Of a stretch of 64,000 nt of DNA, positions 1 to 12,900 are shown piece by piece. The first letter of the stretch is position 1, and the number at the start of each line of letters is the position of its first letter. Source of the DNA: Brugia malayi (Eukaryota > Nematoda > Chromadorea > Rhabditida > Onchocercidae); contig NW_025062476.1 in assembly GCF_000002995.4 (NCBI RefSeq), positions 5,445,001 to 5,509,000 on the forward strand, in the 5' to 3' direction. A program made the position numbers and the translations under genes. The notes under the pieces are model-generated. The model had not been told where the DNA came from. It saw only the letters and a program-made list of their open reading frames with translations, and searched no databases.

Positions 1-952
1 TTGTTTCATCTATGATAACGTCCATTTTAATGTAATCAAATGACACTGATAAGATGTCTAATTATCATTATCAATCAAATTCCTTTTTTTTCATCTCTAA
101 TCAAACATCTGTGTGTATTTCGTTCATTTGATCCATTAAACTTCTCTATATTCGGATGTACAAGCATTTTATTATTTTTATTTTAGTTTCTATATTAAAA
201 TATTGCTTTCATTTATATGATCTTTTTCCAATTAAAATATTTCAATTATTTAAATTAATGCTTATTAAGTTAAGTGGTAATCACATTACATCATTTTATT
301 TCGACAGATTATCATTTCAAACTTATATCATTTTAAAGTTAGTTTAGTTGCTTTATTTTATCAAATATTATTATTATTTTATGATAATATAGTTGAAGTT
401 ATCAATTTAATTCATTTCTTTATCTTTCTTTTTTTGTTTCGACTTCTAAAAAATCTAAAATTTAAATTTAACAATAGCAACTAACAGTAACATTTCATTA
501 ATAAACACATACGTTTGTCTTATTTTTGTGCTTCTTTTCCTATCATTAGCTAATTAGCTAATCAACTAAATATGTTGCTTATGTGCTTTATTATATTGAT
601 AATTTAGTATAATATGTGATAATTTCAGGATATTACTTGTACAAATTCTCTTATGGCCATTTTATTTGAAAATAACTAAAAAGGCTATATGATTTGCTTG
701 GCGATCGATATTGCTTAATGGAACTGATGATATATTTGAAGCAAATGCTATCAAATAAGCAAATAATTTAACTGCTAAAATTAAATTGCCTTCCCAATTA
801 ATTATTTGCTAATATTTGCATATTTCAGTTGGGAAAGTTTTTTATTTCTTATTCTTCCTCCATTTCTTCCACTTATCTTCCTGGCTTAGTTTTGTGCAAA
901 TTATTTTTGAACGATCAAATTAACCTTTAACCTCGGGCAACTAGGGGCGCTT
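1..952. other. Upstream region of the Eph receptor gene
   Basis: This AT-rich stretch precedes the first recognisable exon of the Eph receptor gene. No coding exon was found; the short open frame at 156-347 is low-complexity Phe/Leu/Ile sequence with no splice context. The last 35 bases, which are richer in G and C than the rest, carry a direct-repeat motif (921-933, listed separately) and a possible trans-splice acceptor, an AG about 10 bases before the ATG. Promoter function is inferred from position only. Confidence 0.4.
921..933 (-). promoter_or_regulatory. DR1-like direct repeat just upstream of the vab-1 start codon
   Basis: The minus strand reads AGGTTA-A-AGGTTA, two identical hexamers separated by one base. 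This is the DR1 arrangement bound by many nuclear hormone receptors, whose usual half-site is AGGTCA. It lies about 20 bases before the vab-1 ATG. The same 13-mer recurs at 3878-3890, 12731-12743 and 16574-16586. A regulatory role is inferred. Confidence 0.4.
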
Positions 953-3900
953 ATGCAGCCACCTGTGAACAGCCCGGTATTATCGCCGACCGTTACAGTG
1001 AAATTGATTTCATTCTCAATTCATCAACTACTACTACTGTTTACACTATGGTCTATGGTCACATCTAAAAAAGGTATGAAATTTTTTTTTCTTTTTCACC
1101 TTTCTCTCTCTCTCTCTCTTTCCCTCTGTCTCTTTTTAATCTCATTTTTCATTTGGAGAAGTAAAAAGAAATATTACATAATTGGTTTAATTATAATGTA
1201 AAAATGTCATACAAAAATATCATAGTAAATTCTTTTCTTTTATATATTAAATTTTATTATTTATTATTGAAAATTTGTTTAATTATTTATTTACATTTCT
1301 ATAATTTCTGTTATGCCAAGAAAAAAGAAATTTTTTCTTTTTATTTTTAGTTCACCTATTAAATATAAATGACCGATTTGCTGTTTCTGTTGTTGCTATT
1401 GTCATTGGCGGTGTTTGATGGCGGTGCTGTAGCAAAATGTTAGATACTTTTATATAAATTGAGGAAATGCATTGTCATTGAATGTCCTTTTTTTTCTTTG
1501 CATAAATTCTCCTTTTTAAATGTCATCCATTGTAGGATGAGAAAAAGAAAAAATAAAAGAAACGAAAAAGAGTTAACCTAAAATATTTATTATAGTTGTC
1601 AAAAATTGATTCTAATTATTAAAGAGTTTTTCATTGTTGACCAAAAATAAAAAGAGTTTCGAAGATTTATTTTTAAAAAAAATTTGAAAATTTTAATCCA
1701 AATTTTTCCTCGTTTTTTTTCTTTCCTCTTTTGATTTGTACAAGATTAAAATTTATTCTTCGTCTAATAGTTTTGTATAAATTTATAAATCATTCAATAC
1801 CATTAAAAATTTAGGCCATTTTGCAAACATTTTCTTTCTTCTTTTTTTGCCTCTGATTTGCAAACATCAAACAATAGATTTACAATATATTTTGACAAGA
1901 GTTTTTTTTAATTGAGAAAATTTTAAAAATTTTCAGTGCTTTAAAACCTTATAATTGTAAAAAGGATTATGTTTTTTAAGAAAAAAAAAAAATCTGTTTT
2001 TCTTTTTCTATTTAAAACTTCTTTTTTTTAAAAAAAAATATGATTTTTAAAGAAATAATTTTTTTGCAAATCTAATTCTAAAAATATATAAAGTTAAGAA
2101 GTATCAAGTAAAAAAAGTAGTTTAATTAATTACCAATGTAAAATTATGCTAATTTGTAAATGAATAAAGTAGCTAATGAAAATTGTGTATAATATATATA
2201 TGTGTGTGTATGCGTGTGTTTATATTTTTGTTTTTGGCTACAAAATAAATTAATATCATTAAAATTTTTGACACTCATACGAACTGGACAGACAGACTTA
2301 CATACACACACACGCATGCGCACAGGTATGTATGTCACCTGTAATAATTAATTGTGTAAAAATGAAATATTTCCAAAGGTAAGATTTGATGAGAAAAGTG
2401 TTTTATTCTAATTATGATTGATAGATAGATAGAATGTATGATAAGCAATGATAAGATCTAATTTTTTTTTTCCCAAAAAAAAAATGATTTTGAATAAATG
2501 AATCTATGGGAAATAATTACGATTAAGGGTAAATTTGTTTAATTATCCATGCAATCTTATCATAATATTACTAGGAAGAAAGAATGAGACGAAAAATCTG
2601 TCTGTGCTGATATGCTCTTATCAGATATACTACAATTTATGTCAGATTAAAAGTTGGAATTATCATTAATTTTATCCAAAAATATTAATTTTATATTTAA
2701 TTCAAATTTTTACGCAAACATCAAATTATAGCAAAAAAAAAGGATGAAACAGAAAAAGTGATAAATTTTAAACTGAAATAATTTTAATTTGTAATAAGAA
2801 TGAGAAAGAATGATTAAATGTAAAATATATGTTTTGATTAATTAGGAAACGTTCGGTAAAATGCTTTAAATATTTTTCAAAGTTTCAACTTTTTTTTAAG
2901 CTTCATTATATGATGAAAGTACTAATATGATATTTGGCCATCTTTTAATCATATACTTCCTTGGCTCTTTTATCTTATATACTTGGTCATTTCTAGTCAT
3001 ATGCCTCTTTTTTTTTCAGTTTTATTTAGAAGAGAGGGAAGTTTAATTCTCTATAAATTTTGGCTAATTGTTTTATTTCAAAATGAAAAAAAACTTTTTT
3101 GTTGTTTTTTTTTTTTTTTGCTTTTTTTTGGAATAAATGTAGAAAATTTATGAGTGGGAAAAGTGGAAATTGAAGAAAAAATGATGGGAAAGAATGGATA
3201 AAAAGTTTTTTAAAAAAAAAAGGAAAGAATGAAAATCACATTAAAATGTACTGAATGATATTTTACTTAAAAAAGAAAAAAAATTCTTTGAAAAATTTGA
3301 AAGATAACAAAACAAGCAAAAGCATATTTTGGGAATTTTAGAATTAAAACTTTTTTATTTTCTTTTATATTACAGTTATTAGGCTAAATTAATTATTTTT
3401 TATCATATAAGTAGAACATTAACGAATTTAAGTATTTAAAAAAAGGAAGAAAATTAATTGATTATTCAATAGCTTTAAAATTGAATTAATTAAATTGTAC
3501 CAATTGATAATGCTTTAATGATATTTACAAAATTAATGATGAATTTTCTTTTTTTGTTTTTTAATCTATGGAAGTGTAATGAAAATGTTGCTGTTGTCAT
3601 CTAAAAAAAGAACGAAATAATGAATAGTAATAAATATAAAACAATAAATATGATTAAATCTTTTTTATCTTTTATTATTTAGCAATATGATGAACAATAA
3701 TTCATTACAACTTTTCCAATTAATTAAGACGAAAAATTTGGACAATGTTAATTTATATTAGATTGATTCTATTTACTGAAAAGAATTCTATTTGCTGAAA
3801 AAGTTTTTGTTATATTTCACAATAATCATAAATAATAATGATAAATAATAATGTCATCTTCAGTTGACCACTTTGAAAGGTTAAAGGTTAGAGGAGAGAT

Positions 3901-6900
3901 AGTTAAAAAGATCAAATATTTAGAATAAACATTATGCATATGCTTTACTCTTCTTCCTATCACTATATCTAGTAAATAATTTGCATTGATAATGATAAGA
4001 ATGGTATTTAAAATAAATATAGAGTATAGGAAGGAGATATGATAATATTAAAGGAATGATAAGAATAATACTGTGAATGCCTTTAAAAGTTTACAAAAAT
4101 GATACTATAAATGTTAATAATGATAGCATTTAAATCGTATCATAAGTGATACGGTTAGCAGTGATAGTACTGATAATCAATTATTGAATTGAAACAAGAG
4201 ATAATTATATAATTTATATGTTTGATAGAGAAGATAATAATTATCTTCACTATCATTCCTTTCACTATAATCGTAATAATTCATTGATGTGATTATTCTT
4301 ATCAGTAAATAGTTCATAAAGAATGTTTATCATGATCGGCTTTCTTTTCACTTCTGTGTAACAGTCATTCATTTATCATTCATTTACCGAAAAGGATTGT
4401 CAGTTTAATGATAAATTGCTTAATTGAATAGCAATAGTTGGACAAATGTTGGAAATGATAGTAAAATTTTCGGTGCAAATTAATATTTATCCATTTTAGC
4501 ATTAATTTTATATTTTAAAAATTAATTTAAACATTGCTATTATTTTTTTAATATTAATATTTTACTTAATGGTTTTATTTATTAATAGTTTTAATATGTG
4601 ATTTTTAAGACTGTAAATTTTTTATTTCAATATTTAATTAATTAATATGTATAGCAATTCTTTATTGTCGTATTCATTATAGTCTTATAATGAAACTTAA
4701 ATATCATTCTAAAATTCAATTATAATTTGACACAGTTTAATTAAAAAAAGAAAAAATGAAGAAAGGAAAGAAGAATTTGTATGTGCATTATTGATAATTG
4801 TGTGTTAAAAAAAATTTTATTTTATTTTTTAATTACAAATCTTATTTATTTTGTCCCCAATGATAAATTACAATTTTTAATTTTAAATTTTAATTTAATT
4901 TAAATATTTTTTTATTGCATAAAACACTAATTTATATTTTTATTATGTTCATTTTCTTATGAATTTTTTTCTCTTTCTCTCTTTCTTTTTTCTCATCAAA
5001 TTCATTTTTTCATTAAATTTCTAACTTTTTTTCGAAACTGTCTCTATATAGTTTAGGATAATATTTTTAATTCTTCTCACTTTTTTCCCTTTCATCAATA
5101 AACAGTAGCATTAGCAGTAGAAGTTAAGGTACTAGAAATAGTAATATTAAGTAACTAATATAAGTAATATACATTAAATTAGTAATATTAAGTAACTAAT
5201 ATAAGTAATATACATTAAATTAGTAATATTAAGTAACTAATATAAGTAATATACATTAAATTAATAATATTTGCTGTCTGAGACTACCAATGAATAATTA
5301 ATTTTTGGCTCTTTTTTTCTTCAATTCGATTTTTCTATTCATATTAGCTGTATGACAAATGGATGCAGATGTTTTAATATTTTAAATTAATTACTATATT
5401 AGAAATAAAAATGATAAGCATTGGATTTTTATCATTTGCTTCCTTTCTTTCCATTCCTCCCTCTCCCCTCTCTCTCTCTCTCTCTCTCTCCCTCTCTCCG
5501 TGTTTCTCTTTGTTTTATTATCAAAAGTTTAGCTCAATTCATTCATTCATTTATTCATCTCTAAAGTAAATAATAACACTTCGAAAAATTTAATAAAAGG
5601 ACTTAGAAATGATGGAATATTCATTCATAATTAAATATTTGTCATAACAATAAGAGAATATTTTAATGAAAAATCTTTTTTGTTATATTATTTTAGACAA
5701 TTTTTAAACATTTTCGAAACAGTTTAATGTTGCCGAAATTTTAAGCATTTTTAAAATACATTTATATTAGTTTTTAGTTGATTACTTTAATATTCAATTT
5801 TGAAATTTATTTCATATAAAATTTAGTAAAATTAAATATTTGTCATAACAATGAGAGAATATTTTGGCAAAAGAAGAAAGCAAACCGAATGTATTTTAAT
5901 ATGAAAAAAACAAAAGCTTACTTTTGACTTTTCTATAACTTTTTTTCGCATTATTCATTAAATTAAATTGAAGAGGAAAATTTTTAATTTACTCAATGCT
6001 TTATCGATTATACTTATTGAATTTTTTTTTTTTAAACTTTCATTTCAAAATGTTTAACTTTAATGATGGCACTTATGGATAAAGAAAGATAAAACAATAA
6101 TAATAATAATAGTAATAAACGAAGTAAAATACTGAAAACGTTTTAAAAGAAACAAAAAGTAAAATTGCAAATTTTAATGGAAATGAAAAGTTTTTGCTAC
6201 TTTTCACTTTTTCGTAAAAAAATGAAAACTTTTTTATGCTTTCTATTTGAAATAAAACATTTTCCTATCTGTTAGTAACGGTTTTTATGTGTTTGTCCTA
6301 AATTTTCTTCCGCACATTTTTTTTTAGCTTTTTTTTTGCTGTAACTATTTGAAAACTATTGCTAAAAGAAATTTTAAGAGGAAAAAAAAACGAAGATTGA
6401 AAAATAATTAATAGTTTTAAATGTCATTTTGATATGTTTTTTTTTTTTTTTTTTTTTTCAAGTTATACTTCAAAATTTTTCTTATTTCTTTCCCTTTTTT
6501 TTTAGATGAAATTTTAAAAAATTTTTATTGTTTTTTTAATTTTCTTAATGCCTTCAATTTCTAACATTTTCCTTTCCTGTTTATTGAGTGAAATGAAAAG
6601 AAAACGATAGAAAAAGAAAATTAATTAAAGTTTTAATAAAGATAATTTCAAAAAAGTTATAGAATGGAATTTTAGAAATTTTTTCAGTCTAAATAATCAA
6701 TTGATGAAAATTTTGTAAAAGGACAATAGTTGTAAATTTTGAAATAATGATTTATTAAAAATAGTTTTTATTATATTTGCAAAAAGGAAGAAAAATTAGT
6801 AATGGAAATTGATAGGCATAACGTAATGTGCTGTGGAAATTAATTTCTAATTTAAATAGAATCAGTGATTATTGCTGGATAATTTAGCATGAATTGGTGA

Positions 6901-9900
6901 CATTTTAAATCATTGGTGACATTTCAACAAGTCTGAACGATCCACTTATCTCATTTGCCGATGTGCTCCTATTGTTTAATGGTTAAGAAATTCTCACATT
7001 TTAATCAAATATGCTTGTTGGAAAATAATTATTATCAAAAATTGAATACTGAAATATAAAATTCCGTACAGAGGGATCTTCCTTTTTTTTTTTTCATTCT
7101 TATTTTTGTTTTCAAAAAATTTTCGACATTTTTTGTTTTTCTCTGAAGGAATAAAGAAAGAAAGAACAAAAAATGAAATGTGAAAAAAAAAGTGATGTTA
7201 ATGAAGTATTAATTACTGTGTAATTAATTGTTATTTTATTTATTATTAAAATTTACAATCATTTGCACATTCCTATTGCTTGACAATATCATTTTTTACA
7301 TTTTTAATTGAATTTATACTTCGGAAAATTTTTCATAATTATAATTTATTGCAAAAAAAACATCAATTTTGTCATTTTATTATTATTATGTTTTTTTTTT
7401 TCATTCTTTGTCTTTTATACCATGATTTTTTGACTGTGAAATTTAATCAAATTCATTATTAGCTAAAAAAGGAAAATGATTTGATGAAAATATAGAATTT
7501 ATTCATTTCCTTTCTATGCTAATACTTCATTCATTTAATTAGTAATTACTTTCAAAATTCATGTTACATTAATATATAATAACAGTAATAATTAGTATTA
7601 ATTAGTAATAATGAAATAATGCTACTGTTATCACTATTGCTACTACTAATAATAATTACACTATTAATTAGTAATAATAATAATAATAATAATCTATCCC
7701 TAATCTTAGAATTTTGATGTTTTTCTGCTAATTTCAACATTTAAAAATTTTTTATCTCAATGCTAATTATTATTAACATTGAAGTTTTTTTTTTTTAAAT
7801 GATAACAAAGTTGCGTCTTATTCTGCAAATCTAATTTAATGGAAGATTTTATTTTTATTCCATTTTATTTTTCTTATCTTTTTCTAATTTTTTTAAATTT
7901 AATTTGTTTGTTTTTAGTTATTCTACTCGATACATCAAATTCAACCACTGAATTACGTTGGCAAACGCATTCAAATATGGATGATGATGAAATTGGAGTA
8001 AGTTACATTCAAAAATTATTTATTCATTCAAATATTTGCAAATAAATTTTATTATAAAACAAAGGAAATATATGTGAAACAATTTTTCATTCTTATATAT
8101 ATTTGCTTGGAAGTATTTAAATTTTAATAATTTATGCAAAAAAAAATTTTCTTGTTTATAAATTTACTCTGTTTTATTTCATTTAAAAAAAAATATTTTT
8201 TTAATGAAATTAAATTTAGGAAATAAATTTGATTTTTATAATTTACATGGTTTTTCTGTTTTTCTTTTTTGAATTTTGCTATTTTACAATTTTTTAATGT
8301 CAGAGAAGAATCCATTAAATAAGTCAATTAACCTTGACGTTTATTAGAGTGTCATTATGAGATTTGTAAATAATAGTAGGGGCGGTAGTAGTTGGCGCTG
8401 TTTGTAATTTTCGATGTCATTATTCCGACAACATCACAATGTGACAAACAATAAACAAATAACACTGCGACAACAATGACAACAATTTTTATTTGAAAAT
8501 GCTAAGATAGGTCAATTTAAATTTAGTGGAAGTAATTTTTTTTTTTCGAAATTAGGTGGAATGGAATTTTTTTTTATTTTTATTCCTAAACTTAGAAGAA
8601 ATAATAGTATGCAAAATGATGATAACAATTTGCAATGATAATTTTAAACTTTAACAAAATTTCGATCAGTAATTTATTTCGAATTTAATTAATTATGTCT
8701 CGTAAAATTTTACAATGTAAAGATAGATGAATTTTGGGTAAAGAAATGAAATCATTCAAAATTTTTTTTTAAATGAAAAAAGGAAACCAACGAATCTGTC
8801 TTGTTTCTTTTTCTCTTTTTTTGCTCCGACAGATTTTCAGCTTTTTTTTTCTTTTTTTTTTTTTACAGAAACAATAAAAAAATTTTTGTGAAGTAATGAA
8901 TAATAGAAAAAAATGCATTCAAAAATTCCATAAATTTTTTCTTTTCTTTTTATCCGAAATTTTTATTATTTATTTGTTTATTCATTCATTTCTATTTTCA
9001 CAAAAATTGAATAAACCACTATAAATGGTTGCATTATTAAATAATTCAACAATTAGACGAACAAAAATTTTTAAAAAGAAAAATTAATTCTTTTTTGTTA
9101 ATTATTTTATTATTATTAAAATTATATGCTTAATGAATGAATGACAAATAATCCAATGTTATCACCAATGAACTATTTAAGAAATTTCACTAATGAGGTC
9201 ATTTATAGATGACTGACCAGTAGTATTGACCAGTAGTGTACCCGAATGTATCTTTGTGTTCTGTAGTGACCATTGTCTTATGAGATGGTTGGGTCATCTA
9301 TGCATAAAATAGATGGACAAAATGAACAAATCGATGCATGGAAGAATAATTTATAAATAATTAATTCAAAAATAATTCAAGAATGGAAAGGCTTTTTTTC
9401 TCTTCTCATTCTTAAAAATTATTGTAAAAAATGGATGAATGTTAATTACAATTAATTTATTTATTTTTAAATTTTTTTTGGAAAAAAAAATAATTTATCT
9501 GTAAAAATATACAATTTAATAAATTTTAATAAATGCAAAACTATGAATGGTTAAGATAACATGTAAAATGTTAAAAAATTTTGGATATATTTTAAAACTA
9601 ATTTTTTGCAAAATTAGCTTTTTCCTCCATTTTTTTCTCTTTTTCTCTCCTTCTCTCTCTCTTTCTTTCTTTCACCCTTTTTTGATTAAAATTAGTTTAG
9701 AATGGAATGTAATAAAATAGTTTATGAATGCGAGGGAAAAATCTTTCCTTTTTTTTTATTTAAAAGTGCTTATTAGTGACCAGTGGAATAGCATTGTGTT
9801 GTCCAAATGTCCAAATTTACTATTATAATGGAAATGTGACAAAAAGGAAGCAAAAAAAAAAGAGAATGGAAGGAAAAACCCGTGCACACCTGTAGGATCA

Positions 9901-12900
9901 AAATTATTATTTTCCCTCTCTCTCCCTTTCTCTCTTTCTCTCTCTCTTTGTTATTACCTTTTGCATTTTTAATATTTATATATGAAAAAGAAGGGATTAA
10001 AGTGGTAAATGCAAGTTATGATAAGAAAACAAATTTGTTATTCATTATGAAATAATCATTGTAAAATATAGTTGTATTAATTAAATCAAAAAAATAAAAA
10101 TTAACTTAAATTATTTATAACAAATAATTTCTAATTGTAATACATTTTTTAATTATATTAATAGCTCGTCTTTTATTTTAATTCAAATTCTTTTCTTTTT
10201 TATTTATTTTTTATTTTTTTAATGAATTTATGAAATGAGACTTTTTTGTTCTTTTTTTGTTATCATATATTATTTTAAATATTCGAAATTATAATTTTAA
10301 TTTTTTAAAAATTTATTTTAATTCCTTCCACTTTTTACTTTCTTTATTTTAAAGTGGCTTGAAGAAACGTATCGCGGACCGGACGGTATTGATAATCGTC
10401 GTGCGTACGTTGTTTGTAACGTTGATCAGCAAAATGTTGACAATTGGTTACGAACACCAATAATTCATGTTAATGGAGCAAATCGTTTGCACGTCGAGGT
10501 TAGTTAATTAATTATTGAGTTAACTTTTCAGTTTTTTCCTTTTCTTTTATAAAATTAAATGAAAAAAAAAAAAAATAGATTTGTTGATATGATTTAAAGA
10601 ACAAAAGAAAAAATTCCGAATGTTTTTCTTCTTTATTATTATTTTAATGATATTTGTTTTTTTTTTATTATTAGAAATTTTTACTTTTTTAAAATTGTTT
10701 AGTTAATTTTAATCATTAATTTTAATTCAAAAATTTAAACCTGCTTTTTGCTATAATCAACAACCTAATATAAATAAAAAACGAAGAAAATTGAAAAAAT
10801 TTTTCACTTTAATCAAAATTCTATTTTGATTACAAAATTAAAGGAAGACAAAGTTGTTTTTCAATTTTTAATCTTTATGAAATTTCTTTTTTTAAATTAT
10901 ATTTTTTATGAACTGAATTATTTATTTTTTTCTTTGAATTTTTTTCTTTTGAAAGCAAATAAAAATTTAAAATGGATGAATTCATTTTTAAAAAAGCACT
11001 AAAAAAACGTATTTTTTTGTTTTTTGGTGACAGAGAGATGAAAGAATTTTATTTGGAATATTAATAGTTTTTTATTTAAATTGAAATAAAATCTTTTATA
11101 GTAAATTGATCAAAATTTAATCATATTTAATAAAAAAAAGTACATGAAAACAAATTACTTTTAAAAACTAAAGTAATTTGTTTTCTTTTTTTTTTACATT
11201 GTATAGAAATTATTTTGAAATAATTTCTTAATTTGGAAAAAAAATTTTCTATATTTTTCTACTTTTTAAACTTGCTAGTAATTTTTGAAATTATTTTATT
11301 GAATTTATCATTTAATGGGATTTGTTTTTATTTCAGGTAACATTTACAATGCGTGATTGTAGTGAGTTCCCAGGTAATGCTCGTTCATGCAAGGAAACGT
11401 TCCGTTTATATGGTGTTCAGGTAATGAATAATGAGAAATATCAAAACATTTGGAATTCTGATTATTGGTAAGTAAATCCCAATTTTTTAAACTTTTTTTA
11501 GTAAATTATTTTTTTAAACAAAATTAAATAATCCCTTGGAAAAATAAATTTAATCCTTTATGGAAAAAGGAAGAAACTTTGTAAATTCATTAAAATAAAT
11601 TAAAATATTCAAAATTGAGGGATCGATTTGAGCTTCCTTTTTTTTTTTGAATTTTTTTAGACGGTTTATGATTTTTTAGACAGTAAAATTGTTGCATTAA
11701 CATTTTACATATTTAGTTTTTAGACATTATTAAATAATGGTAATGCAGTAATAGCAATAATTATTATTATTATAATTACAAATAAATAGGTGACAAGTAA
11801 ATTAACAAATCAATTAATCAATAAGTAGGTAAATAAATGTGTAAGAAAAATATATGGATGAATGAATGAAATAAATAAATAATAATGCTATACAAATTTT
11901 TAATTTAAAATTTAAGCAAAATTAAGAAAAATTAATTTAATCTTTTATTTTTTAGGGATTTAATAGATCGAATAACGGCTGATACAGGACGATATTCGAA
12001 ATCTGATCCAACAACTGCTGCTGTAAATCAAGAAATTCGTAGCTACACGGTTACTAAAGATGCTGTATATTTCGCTTTTCGTGATTCGGGTGCTTGTATA
12101 TCAATACTTAATGTTAAGGTTTGTATTATTTTATTATATTTATTGAAAAAAAAAAAAAAGCAAATAAATAAAGTAAAATTTGATGAAAATTTCTTGGTTG
12201 AATTTTAAAATAAATCAAAAAATTAAGCTAAATTTTATGTGTACTTATATTTCATACAAAAATGACAGTAATTTCATTCAAATTAGAATTTTTTTTTAGA
12301 AATTGTACAATTAGTTTTTTTATCCATTTTATTAAATGATCATTTTGTATATTTTGATCAAAATTTAATGAAATTAAATTAAGTTAAAGAAGGTAAAAAA
12401 AAATGGGAATGCGAAATAAACAATCACACCGACTTTTTTAATTAAAATTTTGTTATTCATTTAATGAATTTGAAATAAATCATTTAAAAAATACATTAAA
12501 AATTATCATTATTCTCTTACTAAAAAAAAAAAAAAAAAAAAAAAAAACATATTTTAAGAAGAAAAGATGAATTTAAATATTATTAAAAATAATGACAGTA
12601 AGGAAAAAGTAGTTAAAAGAAAAGTAAAATTAGTTTTAAAAAAGCACAACATTTTAAAATTACATTGTTGTTTTTGAGATATTTAACAATAACAATCCTC
12701 AATGCTAAATAATATAAAGAGACATATGCCTAACCTTTAACCTTTTATAGCATATTATATATGACCTTATGTGCTTTATTTGTGTATATTTCTTTGAAGA
12801 AATATATGAACAAACAAAGAAAAAAAAACCTTTAAAAAGATCACAAATGTTATTATTGTTTTTATATAATAAAAGTTTTAAAAAAAATGAATTTAAATAT

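Larger units (their letters stand above)
1074..7917 (+). other. vab-1 intron 1 (6.8 kb)
   Basis: This is the longest vab-1 intron, starting gtatga and ending tttttag. No coding exon was found. It holds GT- and CA-rich tracts at about 2198-2220 and 2298-2325, a CT microsatellite at 5461-5499, a TAA run near 7668-7692, a 41-bp tandem repeat (5140-5262), a near-perfect 33-bp palindrome (4223-4255) and one DR1-like motif (3878-3890). TGATAA/TTATCA sequences are frequent around 3820-4470. An intronic enhancer is possible, but nothing beyond these motifs supports it. Confidence 0.7.
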
